From NCBI RefSeq assembly GCF_050157905.1, contig NZ_JBKIWZ010000001.1:2480001-2544000 (forward strand): a DNA stretch of 64,000 nucleotides. Direction: 5' to 3'. How positions within the stretch are numbered: position 1 is the first letter of the stretch; the number at the start of each line of letters is the position of its first letter. Origin of the DNA: Pantoea sp050157905. GTDB taxonomy: Bacteria > Pseudomonadota > Gammaproteobacteria > Enterobacterales > Enterobacteriaceae. Of the stretch, positions 25,537 through 34,927 are shown piece after piece. The notes beneath the pieces were generated by a model. The model searched no databases, had not been told where the DNA came from, and saw only the letters and a program-made list of their open reading frames with translations. The position numbers were made by a program, and so were the translations under genes.

Positions 25537-26097
25537 TTACGCCATGCGGGACTCACCATGCAGGCTTTCATTGTCGCTATAAAACCAGGTAACGGTTTTA
25601 TAAAATTCCAGACTGTTTTTGCATCGCCATTTTGACATGATTTTCCTTTTCAGATAGCTGATGTTCTTTTCAGTGCACTGGAAATAACGGGCAATTTTTT
25701 TATTGGATATGCCTCTGAACACCATATAGCAATATCGCCTCTCTTTAGCTGTAAGGCAAAGCTGGTGACGGATAGTTCCCCAATCCGAATGGTTACCCGA
25801 AATGGTAACATCATGAAGTAATGCAGCCATTGTCGCTATACTGACGTTGGCGGGCACCATCTTTATCTGTTCCATGCCCGCAAAGATGCTCAGTGTTTCG
25901 TATCGGTTTGCGGGGACAATAGCGATACTGTGTTTTTTTAAGGTCTTATATCTGTGATCAATATTCATTAACTCAATAAGACTAACCTGCCTGATTATCA
26001 TGTGCTTGTTGATGACTGAGAAATCAGCCTTCACAATCTCTCTCACCCCATTAATCAAATAGATATCATTATCCAGAATAAAGATTTCGCTATTCAT
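25537..26097 (-). CDS. LuxR-type HTH transcriptional regulator next to the fimbrial operon
   Basis: A protein of about 186 aa. The C-terminal part has the LuxR/FixJ HTH pattern: LCLTAKERRYCYMVFRGISN, then KKIARYFQCTEKNISYLKRK, with the usual Leu-Thr-x-x-Glu start. The N-terminal 100 residues look like a degenerate receiver (IFILDNDIYLINGVREIV at the front), but the usual phospho-acceptor Asp is not at its place (SIAIVPANRYE). It stands upstream of the pilin gene on the same strand, so it is the likely local regulator of fimbriation; this is inferred from position. ATG 26097 is used; ATG 26103 is possible. AT-rich codon use matches the fimbrial genes. Confidence 0.8.
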   Translation of the reverse strand: MNSEIFILDNDIYLINGVREIVKADFSVINKHMIIRQVSLIELMNIDHRYKTLKKHSIAIVPANRYETLSIFAGMEQIKMVPANVSIATMAALLHDVTISGNHSDWGTIRHQLCLTAKERRYCYMVFRGISNKKIARYFQCTEKNISYLKRKIMSKWRCKNSLEFYKTVTWFYSDNESLHGESRMA

Positions 26098-26582
26098 TAT
26101 CATCAACCCAGTAGATTAATTCTCATTTGAAGAGATCCAGAACACACGTTGCCTCTCAGCTGAGTCGGCGAGCTATTTTATAATCAATGCTGCAAAAACA
26201 AGAGTTAAAAATGACAGGGAATAATTTACATCCGTTTCTTTTTAATCATCGGTGTTACTTAAAATTAAATTTAAAATAGCGAGCAATCAAATCTGAGACG
26301 TAAAAACCCTAAATTTTATAGAGTTATTCACCTCTGAAAAACATTTAAATAAGTAAGCAAACATATTTTACACAACATTAAACATCATATTGCACTAAAA
26401 TCGTAATACCTGCGATGCCAGGTTCATTGCTTTAATGCTTTAAACTCAGATAACTATTACACCCTCTTTTTACCTGCTTAATTTAATTGAACACCTGGAT
26501 GGTCAGTATCTGCAAGCTGGCTCTGTCATTCAGATTCTGACAGCTCACTCTGACTTTAACTTTTGACATGCCGAATATTCAC

Positions 26583-27003
26583 TGTACCGGCTTAAAGTCT
26601 GGCATCCGGAATGCGATCTGGCCGTGATTTACCACACAAAGCGACGGAATCTGCCCCCAGCTTTCGCAATAGCCATATCGGTGATTGGGTGAATCTCTAC
26701 GGCTACAGTTTTATTTCCGCTATGCCGGTCAGCTCCAGTGGGCAGAACCTGATTAATACCACGCTGGCGAACAGCTGGATTAAACCCGCGTGCGTCGTGG
26801 TTGCGGCCAATGCGGGGGTGGTAAAAGGCATGTCGGGCGACACAGTGTATAACGCCTCTGACGACACGCAGGAGGGTGTGATTATTGGTTACAGCAATAA
26901 CATCGATGACAACGCCACCGGCAAAACGCTCTTCAAGAACGTAGCGCTCTACGTGCCATACGCGCATTTCGAAACCTGCCTGAAAAAGCCCCTGAAACCC
27001 TAA
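26583..27003 (+). pseudogene. Truncated, frameshifted copy of the trypsin-like lipoprotein gene
   Basis: From about 26583 to 26985 this is a direct repeat of 16502-16905, with long stretches of complete identity (about 80 bp from 26691). The first third of the gene, with signal peptide and catalytic His, is missing: homology fades into AT-rich sequence just upstream. A C6 run in the intact copy (16576-16581) is C5 here (26654-26658), so the Asp-containing part and the rest are in different frames. The Ser loop reads MSGDTVYN instead of MSGGAVYN. A frame from 26611 could give 130 aa but starts out of frame. I judge it non-functional as a protease. It overlaps the convergent cupin gene by 4 bp. 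Confidence 0.8.
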
Positions 27004-27494
27004 GGTTTTTTGTCGGGCAAACCAGGATGATCACCCATTAGCTGTTCAGGCGGATTCAGCCATTTGTCTTTACGGGTGGCTTCGTAGTCCGGGTTAAGCG
27101 GATAGGCTATACGATTCTCAGGCTTGCTGGTTTCACCTGCGACTAAAAAGCGGGCCTCATGCTCGCTGTTATTGATAAAGGTGTGGCAGATACCGGTACC
27201 CGCCGGAAAGGCCACTGCATCACCCGGCGACAGCGGATGCAGCTCGCCGTTGATCCAGGCGTCAGGATACCCTTCAAGCACAAAGATAAACTCCTCTTCC
27301 GCGCTCTCCGCGTGGGGATAGGACATGCGCCGTCCTGGCAAAAGCCTTTCATGGTGAATACCGAGGCGGGTTAATCCCAGCAATCTTCCCAGTGGCGCGC
27401 CTATCGACATGCGCTCATCACTGTCGGCATAATGTTCGTTATCCTCGCCTTCCAGCGTTTGCCAGTGACGAATACAGTCGGGCCGTTGTGTCAT
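27000..27494 (-). CDS. Cupin-domain protein
   Basis: A 164-aa single-domain cupin. The two cupin motifs are visible: SYPHAESAEEEFIFVLEG (with the His and Glu metal ligands) and LSPGDAVAFPAGTGICHTFI (with the second His). Such proteins are small metal-binding sugar-binding or dioxygenase-like proteins; the substrate cannot be inferred. It lies between the broken protease copy and lysS, and its GC-rich codon use is like the core genome rather than the fimbrial genes, so the island ends before it. Confidence 0.85.
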   Translation of the reverse strand: MTQRPDCIRHWQTLEGEDNEHYADSDERMSIGAPLGRLLGLTRLGIHHERLLPGRRMSYPHAESAEEEFIFVLEGYPDAWINGELHPLSPGDAVAFPAGTGICHTFINNSEHEARFLVAGETSKPENRIAYPLNPDYEATRKDKWLNPPEQLMGDHPGLPDKKP

Positions 27495-27570
27495 TATCGT
27501 TGCTCCGGATTGAGAAATTCAGTCAGGCAGAAAGAATCGCATCAGGCTTGCCAGGGCGAACCGCAGACAT

Positions 27571-27594
27571 AAAAAAGGCCGGAAACCCGGCCTT
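27571..27594 (-). terminator. Rho-independent terminator after lysS
   Basis: On minus, AAGGCCGG/CCGGCCTT (8 bp, 4-nt loop) runs into TTTTTT, 18 bp after the lysS stop. It ends the prfB-lysS transcript. Confidence 0.9.
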
Positions 27595-27611
27595 CAATGC
27601 ATGCTTAACGA

Positions 27612-29132
27612 TTACTTGCTGCCTGGACGCAGCGCCGGGAACAGGATCACGTCGCGGATAGTGTGGCTGTTGGTAAACAGCATCACCATGCGGTCAATCC
27701 CGATGCCCAGACCGGCCGTTGGCGGCAGACCATGCTCCAGCGCGGTCACATAGTCTTCATCATAGAACATGGCCTCATCATCACCCGCATCTTTGGCATT
27801 CACCTGCTGCAGGAAACGTTCCGCCTGATCTTCGGCATCATTCAGCTCGGAGAAGCCGTTACCGATTTCACGGCCGCCAATAAAGAATTCAAAGCGATCG
27901 GTAATTTCAGGGTTCACATCGTTACGACGCGCCAGCGGAGAGACTTCAGCCGGATATTCGGTGATGAAAGTTGGCTGAATCAGATGCGCTTCTGCCGTCT
28001 CTTCGAATATCTCTGTGACGACGCGGCCCAGGCCCCAGCTTTTCTCGACCTTGATATGCAGCGACTCAGCAATCGCAACCGCTTTGTCGAAATCCTCCAG
28101 ATCGGCCAGGTCCGTTTCCGGACGATATTTCTTGATCGCTTCGCGCATAGTCAGTTTTTCAAACGGCTTACCGAAATCAAACTCCTGCTCGCCGTATGGC
28201 ACAACCGTGCTGCCCAGCACATCCTGCGCCAGCGTACGGAACAGGCTTTCGGTCAGTTCGATCAGATCTTTATAATCTGCGTAGGCCATATAGAGTTCCA
28301 TCATGGTGAACTCAGGGTTATGGCGCGGCGAAATGCCTTCGTTACGGAAGTTACGGTTGATCTCGAACACGCGATCGAATCCGCCCACGACCAGACGCTT
28401 CAGGTAGAGTTCCGGCGCAATACGCAGATACATATCGATATCCAGCGCGTTGTGATGGGTGATGAACGGACGCGCAGACGCCCCGCCCGGGATCACCTGC
28501 ATCATTGGCGTTTCCACTTCCATAAAGTCGCGGCCCACCATGAACTGACGGATGCCAGCCATGATCTGCGAACGAATTTTGAAGGTGTTACGCGACTCAT
28601 CATTGGCGATGAGATCGAGGTAACGCTGACGATAACGGGTTTCCTGATCGGCCAGGCCGTGGAACTTGTCTGGCAGCGGACGCAGGGCTTTGGTCAGCAG
28701 GCGCAGTTCAGAACAGTGAATGGACAGTTCGCCAGTTTTCGTTTTGAACAGTTTACCGCGCGCGCCGAGAATATCGCCGAGATCCCACTTTTTGAACTGC
28801 TCGTTGTAGATGCCTTCGGCCAGGTCGTCACGCGCCACATAGAGCTGAATGCGACCGCCAACGTCCTGCAGGGTCACGAACGAGGCTTTACCCATAATAC
28901 GACGGGTCATCATACGTCCGGCAACGCTGACTTCAATACCGAGATCTTCAAGCTCTTCGTTGCTTTTCTCATCATACTGCTCATGCAGCTGATTTGAGAG
29001 GCTGTCGCGACGGAAATCATTAGGGAACGCCACGCCATTAGCACGCAGTGCGCCTAGCTTTTCGCGACGCGTTTTCAGTTCGTTGTTTAACTCTACGGCG
29101 GCATCAGCGCTCTGCGGTTCTTGTTCAGACAT
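27612..29132 (-). CDS. lysS: Lysyl-tRNA synthetase, class II
   Basis: Charges tRNA-Lys. 506 aa (E. coli LysS 505). The N-terminal OB-fold anticodon-binding domain is about 60-150 (VAGRMMTRRIMGKASFVTLQ). The class II catalytic motifs are FRNEGISPRHNPEFTMMELY (motif 2) and GLGIGIDRMVMLF (motif 3). It lies 9 bp downstream of prfB, as in E. coli, where the two are co-transcribed. Confidence 0.98.
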   Translation of the reverse strand: MSEQEPQSADAAVELNNELKTRREKLGALRANGVAFPNDFRRDSLSNQLHEQYDEKSNEELEDLGIEVSVAGRMMTRRIMGKASFVTLQDVGGRIQLYVARDDLAEGIYNEQFKKWDLGDILGARGKLFKTKTGELSIHCSELRLLTKALRPLPDKFHGLADQETRYRQRYLDLIANDESRNTFKIRSQIMAGIRQFMVGRDFMEVETPMMQVIPGGASARPFITHHNALDIDMYLRIAPELYLKRLVVGGFDRVFEINRNFRNEGISPRHNPEFTMMELYMAYADYKDLIELTESLFRTLAQDVLGSTVVPYGEQEFDFGKPFEKLTMREAIKKYRPETDLADLEDFDKAVAIAESLHIKVEKSWGLGRVVTEIFEETAEAHLIQPTFITEYPAEVSPLARRNDVNPEITDRFEFFIGGREIGNGFSELNDAEDQAERFLQQVNAKDAGDDEAMFYDEDYVTALEHGLPPTAGLGIGIDRMVMLFTNSHTIRDVILFPALRPGSK

Positions 29133-29141
29133 GTCGGTTCC

Positions 29142-30240
29142 TTATAACCCTGCTTTTAAACTTGCTTCAATGAATCGGTCCAGATCGCCGTCCAGCACCG
29201 CCTGGGTGTTACGTGTTTCTACGCCAGTGCGCAGATCCTTGATGCGTGCGTCATCAAGAACGTAAGAACGGATCTGACTTCCCCAACCGATGTCGGACTT
29301 ATTGTCTTCCAGCGCCTGTTTCTCAGCATTTTTCTTCTGCATCTCAAGCTCATAAAGCTTCGCTTTCATCTGCTTCATTGCCTGATCTTTATTCTTGTGC
29401 TGAGAGCGGTCGTTCTGACACTGGGTCACGGTGCCGGTTGGAATATGGGTAATACGTACGGCGGACTCTGTACGGTTAACGTGCTGGCCACCCGCACCGG
29501 ATGCGCGGTAGACGTCAATACGCAGGTCAGCAGGGTTGATATCGATATCGATATCATCATCCACTTCCGGATAGATAAAGGCGGAGCTGAATGAGGTGTG
29601 ACGACGGCCGCCGGAGTCGAACGGGCTCTTACGCACCAGGCGATGCACGCCCGTTTCGGTGCGTAACCAGCCAAAGGCGTAGTCGCCTGACACGCGAATG
29701 GTCACAGATTTAATGCCTGCGACTTCACCTTCAGACTCTTCAATAATTTCGGTTTTGAAACCTTTGGCTTCCGCCCAGCGCAGATACATACGCATCAGCA
29801 TACTGGCCCAGTCCTGCGCTTCGGTGCCGCCAGAGCCAGCCTGCAGATCGATGTAACAATCGGCGCTGTCATACTGACCGGAGAACATGCGGCGGAATTC
29901 CAGCTCGCCCAGTTTGCTCTCAAGCCCATCCAGCTCGGCAACGGCTTCGTTGAAGGTTTCTTCATCTTCCGCTTCAACGGCCAGCTCAAGCAGGCCCTGT
30001 ACATCTTCCAGACCCTGAGACATCTGCTCCAGCGTCTGTACGATTGCTTCCAGCGAGGAGCGCTCTTTGCCCAGCGCCTGGGCGCGTTCTGGCTCGTTCC
30101 AGACATCGGGCTGTTCCAGCTCCGCGTTTACTTCTTCGAGGCGTTCTTTCTTGGCATCGTAGTCAAAGATACCCCCGAAGAACGTCGCTGCGCTCACTGA
30201 GGTCCTGAATACGGTTTTTGACCGGGTTAATTTCAAACAT
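29142..30240 (-). CDS. prfB: Peptide chain release factor 2, with programmed +1 frameshift
   Basis: RF2 releases peptides at UGA and UAA. The gene starts at ATG 30240 (MFEINPVKNRIQDLSERSDV) and reaches an in-frame UGA as codon 26 (30163-30165). A +1 shift there joins the main frame, DYDAKKERLEEVNAELEQ, giving 365 aa, exactly the E. coli length. The codon recognition motif is in the RF2 position, and GGQ is in SGAGGQHVNRTESAV. A longer same-frame open region upstream (to 30443) is not the true N-terminus. The gene is followed closely by lysS. Confidence 0.97.
30163..30175 (-). other. prfB autoregulatory +1 frameshift site
   Basis: The minus strand reads GGGGGTATCTTTGAC: a Shine-Dalgarno-like G run three bases before CTT TGA C. 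This is the classical RF2 site. When RF2 is scarce, termination at UGA is slow and the ribosome slips by +1, which restores RF2 synthesis. Confidence 0.95.
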
Positions 30241-30468
30241 GGCTTTGGCGTCTTTATTATGTTCGATGGGACAGGAAAATTAACCTGTAAGTTTACCCGA
30301 AAGTGTCGGCAGATTGTAGCGTTGAGACAGCGGGCAGATGCTGTGACTGCATGACCTGCCACCGCTGCCAGCAGGTCAGGGTGCCATTCGGGTTTCTGCT
30401 GCGGCTGAAAGGAGAGGCCATCGGCCTGACGCGCGTCCGCCATTTCTGCTGACGCGCGTCCCGCTGAC

Positions 30469-32205
30469 TCAGTTCAGTGGCCTGAGGTGATCAATGATCA
30501 GCTGCACCGAGCGGTTACCGCGATACTCATTGATATCCAGTTTGTAGGCCAGTTCGACCTGCCGGACGCTGCTGTCAGGCCACAGCGTCGTATCGACATT
30601 GAAAGCGATACCGTCGATCAGCGGCCCGCCCTCAAGCGGCTCGACCATCACTTTCAGATGCCGCTCGCCCACCAGCCGCTGTTGCAGCAGCCTGAATTTG
30701 CCGTCGAATGCGGGTTCCGGGAAAGCCTGGCCCCAGGGGCCGGCTTCGCGCAGCATCTCCGCCGTCTGCAGTGAGAACTCCTGCGGCTGCAGCGCGCCAT
30801 CTGACCAGATGATGCCCTGCAGGGATTCGCCATCCAGCCACTCACCCACCAGTTCGGCAAAGCGCTGACGAAACTCCTCATAGCGTTCCGTCTCCAGCGA
30901 CAGGCCTGCCGCCATCGCGTGACCGCCAAACTTCAGCATCAGGCCTGGATTCAGCGTATCCAGCCGCTCCAGTGCATCGCGCAAATGCAGACCGGCAATC
31001 GAGCGGCCTGACCCTTTCAGTGTGCCGTCGCCCGCTGGCGCAAAGGCAATCACCGGGCGGTGAAAGCGTTCTTTCAGTCGTGACGCGAGGATCCCCACTA
31101 CGCCCTGATGCCATTCGGGATGATAGAAAGCCAGTCCCAGCGGCAGGTCACGCTGTTCACGCTCCAGCGCCTGACAGAGCGCCAGTGCTTCGCTCTGCAT
31201 GCCCTGCTCAATCTCTTTTCGGGTCTGATTGAGCGCATCCAGCTCGCTGGCCAGCATCCGCGCCTGGCTGAGATCGTCCGTCATTAACAGCGCCACGCCT
31301 ACCGACATATCATCAAGGCGTCCTGCGGCATTGAGTCGGGGACCCAGCGCAAAACCGAGATCGCTGGCCGCCAGCTGGCGGGCATCGCGATTGGCAATCT
31401 CCAGCAGCGCACGGATGCCGGGACGGCATTTTCCGGCCCGAATCCGGCTGAGTCCCTGCCACACCAGAATGCGGTTATTCACATCGAGCGGCACCACGTC
31501 GGCGACCGTGCCGAGCGCCACCAGATCCAGCATTTCTGCCAGATTGGGTTCTGCACGGGTGGCGCCAAACCAGCCCTGAGTACGTAAGTGGGCACGCAGG
31601 GCCAGCATCAGATAGAACGCAACGCCGACACCGGCCAGAGCACGCGACGGAAAATCGCAATCGGGCAGATTGGGATTAACGATCGCCTCAGCGGCGGGCA
31701 GCGTCTCACCTGGCAGATGGTGGTCGGTGATCAGAACCGGAATACCATACTGATGCGCACACTCAACGCCTGCGTGAGAGGAGATGCCATTGTCGACCGT
31801 CAGGATCATCGCGGCACCGCGCGCGCGCGCCTGCTCAACGACTTCCGGGCTAAGGCCATAGCCATCTTCAAAGCGATTGGGCACCAGATACTGCACATTG
31901 TTGCCGCCCATACTGCGCAGCGCCATTACCGTCAGCGCGGTACTGGTTGCGCCATCCGCATCGAAGTCGCCCACAACCATAATGCGACGGCCATCCAGCA
32001 GCGCCGCATGCAGCAGCGCCACCGCGTCGTCAATCCCGCTCAGGGACTGAAACGGCAGCAGATTTCTGGCGCCGCGCTCCAGCTCCGCAGCGTCACGCAC
32101 GCCGCGTTGCAGGTAGAGACGTTTCAGCAACGGCGGCAGGCTGGCCGGAAGCGCATCGTCAACCGTCACCTCTCGGCGACGGAGTTCCACATCCTGTTTT
32201 ACCAC
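30469..32205 (-). CDS. recJ: Single-strand-specific 5'-3' exonuclease RecJ
   Basis: Degrades single-stranded DNA 5' to 3' in RecF-pathway recombination, mismatch repair and base excision repair. 578 aa (E. coli 577). The DHH phosphoesterase motifs are in order: VVGDFDADGATSTALT, LTVDNGISSHAGVECA, LITDHHLPGE, and the DHHA1 domain LMLKFGGHAMAAGLSLE. It starts 3 bp after the dsbC stop, so it is co-transcribed with dsbC. Confidence 0.97.
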   Translation of the reverse strand: MVKQDVELRRREVTVDDALPASLPPLLKRLYLQRGVRDAAELERGARNLLPFQSLSGIDDAVALLHAALLDGRRIMVVGDFDADGATSTALTVMALRSMGGNNVQYLVPNRFEDGYGLSPEVVEQARARGAAMILTVDNGISSHAGVECAHQYGIPVLITDHHLPGETLPAAEAIVNPNLPDCDFPSRALAGVGVAFYLMLALRAHLRTQGWFGATRAEPNLAEMLDLVALGTVADVVPLDVNNRILVWQGLSRIRAGKCRPGIRALLEIANRDARQLAASDLGFALGPRLNAAGRLDDMSVGVALLMTDDLSQARMLASELDALNQTRKEIEQGMQSEALALCQALEREQRDLPLGLAFYHPEWHQGVVGILASRLKERFHRPVIAFAPAGDGTLKGSGRSIAGLHLRDALERLDTLNPGLMLKFGGHAMAAGLSLETERYEEFRQRFAELVGEWLDGESLQGIIWSDGALQPQEFSLQTAEMLREAGPWGQAFPEPAFDGKFRLLQQRLVGERHLKVMVEPLEGGPLIDGIAFNVDTTLWPDSSVRQVELAYKLDINEYRGNRSVQLIIDHLRPLN

Positions 32206-32208
32206 CGA

Positions 32209-32922
32209 TTACCCACCACGTTTCTGATTGTCCAGCACCTGCTTCAGCTCCTGCGGCGACTGGTAGCCCGGGATCATCATGCCAGTGTCAGTCAGCATTG
32301 CAGGCGTGCCCTGAATACCGAACAGCACCCCCAGTTTATAATGCTGTGCAATGTCAATTTTGCAGCTGTCCGGGGCGGCCATCTTCGGTGCATTGCCTTT
32401 CATCGCCTCATCGAACGCTTTGTTGCGGTCAGCGCTACACCAGATCGCCTTCATCGCTGGTTCAATCTGGCCGTTCAGACCTTCGCGCGGGAACGCCAGG
32501 TAGCGCACGGTAATGCCCAGCGCATTGTAGTCGGCCATCTGCTCGTGCAGCTTGTGGCAGTAGCCGCAGGTGATATCGGTGAAGACCGTGATCACATGCT
32601 GCTCTTTCGGCGCTTTATAGACGATCATTTCCGGCACCAGCGCCTCAACCTTTTTGTCCAGTAGCTGGTTTGTGACGTTGACCGGCTGTTTGCCGCTGAC
32701 GTCATAGAGCGGCCCCTGGATCATGTGCTTGCCGTCATCGGTGACGTAGAGCACGCCGCTTTCCGAGAGCACGGTTTTAAAACCGGGCAGCGGCGACGGG
32801 CTGATTTCGGTCTGGTTCAGACCAAGCTTTTTAAGGGATTGCTGAATGGCACTGTCATCGGCATGGGCCAGGCCGGAAAAGGCGCTGGCTAACAGGGCCA
32901 GCATCACGAAATGCTTGTTCAT
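32209..32922 (-). CDS. dsbC: Thiol:disulfide interchange protein DsbC
   Basis: Periplasmic disulfide isomerase kept reduced by DsbD. 237 aa (E. coli 236). The signal peptide is cleaved near GLAHA^D. The N-terminal dimerisation domain (DDSAIQQSLKKLGLNQTEIS) is followed by the thioredoxin fold with active site TCGYCHKLHEQM and the cis-Pro region GTPAML. The second, structural cysteine pair is in IWCSADRN and PDSCKIDIA. It lies in the xerD-dsbC-recJ operon, as in E. coli. Confidence 0.97.
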   Translation of the reverse strand: MNKHFVMLALLASAFSGLAHADDSAIQQSLKKLGLNQTEISPSPLPGFKTVLSESGVLYVTDDGKHMIQGPLYDVSGKQPVNVTNQLLDKKVEALVPEMIVYKAPKEQHVITVFTDITCGYCHKLHEQMADYNALGITVRYLAFPREGLNGQIEPAMKAIWCSADRNKAFDEAMKGNAPKMAAPDSCKIDIAQHYKLGVLFGIQGTPAMLTDTGMMIPGYQSPQELKQVLDNQKRGG

Positions 32923-32943
32923 TTTTGTCCTTATGGCCGCGGT

Positions 32944-33837
32944 TCAGGCCCGCGGATGGTGTTGTTGATGCAACTGTCGCAAACGCTCAGTCGCAACGTG
33001 CGTATAAATCTGGGTGGTGGAGAGATCGCTGTGTCCCAGTAGCATCTGTACGACACGCAGATCGGCACCATGGTTCAGCAGATGGGTCGCAAAGGCATGG
33101 CGCATCACATGCGGCGATAGCTTCTCGCTGTCGATGCCTGCCAGCGTGGCGTAATGCTTGATGCGGTGCCAGAAAGTCTGCCGGGTCATCTGCTGCGCCC
33201 GGTTACTGGGAAACATCACGTCCAGCGTCTGACCGTTAAGCAGCCAGGGCCGGCCATGTTCCATATATTGCTCCAGCCAGTAAACCGCTTCTTCACCTAA
33301 AGGCACCAGGCGCTCTTTATCCCCTTTACCGATGACGCGAACAACGCCCTGGCGCAGGCTGATATCGCTGAGCGTCAGGCCCGTCAGTTCGGAAACGCGC
33401 AGGCCGGTGGCGTAAAGCAGCTCCAGCATCGCTTTGTCGCGCAGCTCCAGCGGAATATTTGTATCGGGAGCCTGCAACAGCCGCTCAACCTGCGCCTCGG
33501 TGAGATCTTTCGGCAGACGCTGCGGCAGTTTAGGTGCGGAAAGCAGCGCGCTCGGATCGTCCGGCCGCTGCTTTTCGCGGTAAAGATACTGGAACAGACG
33601 ACGCATCGCGCTCAGCAGCCGTGCTGAGCTGGTCGCCTTGTAGCCGCCCTCCAGCCTTTCTGCCAGAAACTGCTGCAGATCCAGCGGTGTCACGCTCATC
33701 AATGTCAGCCCGTGATGCGCCAGCCAGCCTGTCAGCGTCTGCAGATCCTGACGATAGGAGGCGAGCGTGTTCTGCGCCAGATTGCGTTCAATCCAGAGCG
33801 CATCAAGAAACTGTTCTGTCAGTTCGCTGTCCTGCAC
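32944..33837 (-). CDS. xerD: Tyrosine recombinase XerD
   Basis: With XerC resolves chromosome dimers at dif. 297 aa (E. coli 298). The N-terminal SAM-like DNA-binding domain is 1-100 (FLDALWIERNLAQNTLASYR). The catalytic residues are visible: Arg in LLYATGLRVSELTGL, the HxxR box in SPHVMRHAFATHLLNHGA, and the nucleophile Tyr in LSTTQIYTHV. It is the first gene of xerD-dsbC-recJ and is divergent from fldB. Confidence 0.97.
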   Translation of the reverse strand: MQDSELTEQFLDALWIERNLAQNTLASYRQDLQTLTGWLAHHGLTLMSVTPLDLQQFLAERLEGGYKATSSARLLSAMRRLFQYLYREKQRPDDPSALLSAPKLPQRLPKDLTEAQVERLLQAPDTNIPLELRDKAMLELLYATGLRVSELTGLTLSDISLRQGVVRVIGKGDKERLVPLGEEAVYWLEQYMEHGRPWLLNGQTLDVMFPSNRAQQMTRQTFWHRIKHYATLAGIDSEKLSPHVMRHAFATHLLNHGADLRVVQMLLGHSDLSTTQIYTHVATERLRQLHQQHHPRA

Positions 33838-33939
33838 GTTATCTCCGCCGTCTGGTGTAAAATCATGCTCATTATGCCTGATTCAGCAGCGCTTCTGGTA
33901 CAATTGCGCCAGAGTCAGTATTTACAGAGTGTTATCTGC

Positions 33940-34458
33940 ATGAAAATCGGTCTTTTTTACGGTTCCAGTACCTGTTACACCGAAATCGTAGCGGAGAAAA
34001 TTCGCGATTTCATTGGCGAAGAGTTAGTGACGCTGCACAACGTGAAGGATGATGATCCGCGCCTGATGGAGCAGTACGATTTGCTGATCATGGGTATCCC
34101 GACCTGGGATTTCGGTGAGCTGCAGGAGGACTGGGAAGCGATCTGGACGCAGCTGCCCGCGCTGAACCTGCAGAATAAGATCGTCGCGCTGTATGGCATG
34201 GGCGATCAGATTGGCTACGGCGAGTGGTTTTTAGATGCACTCGGTATGCTGCACGATCTGCTGAAACCGATGGGCGTGCGTTTTGTCGGTTACTGGCCGC
34301 TTGAAGGCTATGAGTTCACCAGCCCGAAACCGCTGAGTGCCGATGGCTCACAGTTTGTGGGTCTGGCGCTGGATGACGTCAATCAGTTTGAGATCACCGA
34401 TGAGCGCGTAGAGCAGTGGTGCGAACAGGTGTTAACCGAAACCGCCGGACTGCTTTAG
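33940..34458 (+). CDS. fldB: Flavodoxin 2
   Basis: An FMN electron carrier. 172 aa (E. coli FldB 173). The phosphate-binding loop is GLFYGSSTCYTEIVAEKI; the FMN-stacking segments are GIPTWDFGELQEDWE and GMGDQIGYGEWFLDALG. ATG 33940 is the family start; a longer open frame reaching to 33712 overlaps xerD and is not real. It is divergent from xerD, as in E. coli. In E. coli fldB is induced by superoxide through SoxRS. Confidence 0.95.
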   Translation: MKIGLFYGSSTCYTEIVAEKIRDFIGEELVTLHNVKDDDPRLMEQYDLLIMGIPTWDFGELQEDWEAIWTQLPALNLQNKIVALYGMGDQIGYGEWFLDALGMLHDLLKPMGVRFVGYWPLEGYEFTSPKPLSADGSQFVGLALDDVNQFEITDERVEQWCEQVLTETAGLL

Positions 34459-34516
34459 CGCCCTCTGCCGGACGCAGGCCGGTGAAAGATCTGCGCCCTT
34501 TCCAGCCTGACTGCGT

Positions 34517-34927
34517 TCAGGGCTGCGCCCTGCTGAAGCAGCAGGCGCGTAACGCCCGCCATTCGCCAGGCTGCATACTGTCCTGCATCAGCCACCAGCG
34601 CAATACGTCACCCTGTTCGCTCTTCGCCACCAGCAGTACACCGGTCGGCAGCCAGCGCAGTGGCTGCACCGGCCGGAAGCGCTTTCCCTGCCAGATCCAG
34701 CAATGCATGCTTTCCCGCTGCAGCACGCCGCGCCGCTGCGCCAGCCGCCGGTAATGTTGCCAGCCCTCCGTCAGCAACAGCAGTATCACTGCGCTTTTGA
34801 TAAGCCAAACGTCTGCAGGTAACGTCAGCAGTCCAATACCCGTGACCGCAGCCATCAGCCAGCCGCACAGTAATCCGTGCGCCAGCCGGGAAGGTCTCAG
34901 TTCACATTGCCACGGGGCCGCGATCAT
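34517..34927 (-). CDS. ygfX: YgfX (CptA-like) membrane protein
   Basis: A 136-aa protein (E. coli 135) with two hydrophobic helices (GLLCGWLMAAVTGIGLLTL and VWLIKSAVILLLL), then a soluble basic tail. E. coli YgfX/CptA has been described as a toxin that inhibits cytoskeletal proteins MreB and FtsZ, paired with the upstream SdhE; that pairing is debated. The start lies inside the end of sdhE (26-bp overlap), so translation is coupled. Confidence 0.9.
   Translation of the reverse strand: MIAAPWQCELRPSRLAHGLLCGWLMAAVTGIGLLTLPADVWLIKSAVILLLLTEGWQHYRRLAQRRGVLQRESMHCWIWQGKRFRPVQPLRWLPTGVLLVAKSEQGDVLRWWLMQDSMQPGEWRALRACCFSRAQP

Noticed and set aside
26107..26560. Possible gene or IS remnant in the AT-rich stretch upstream of the LuxR regulator
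   Set aside because: Only very short frames, no transposase-like sequence and no terminal repeats could be seen.
27663..28997. 444-codon plus-strand open frame
   Set aside because: Antisense to lysS, with biased composition and no known domain.
30241..30443. N-terminal extension of prfB in the main frame
   Set aside because: The true start is ATG 30240 in the other frame, with the +1 shift at the UGA; the extension has no homology to RF2.
31588..32664. 358-codon plus-strand open frame
   Set aside because: Spans the recJ-dsbC junction in antisense; no motif and no ribosome site.
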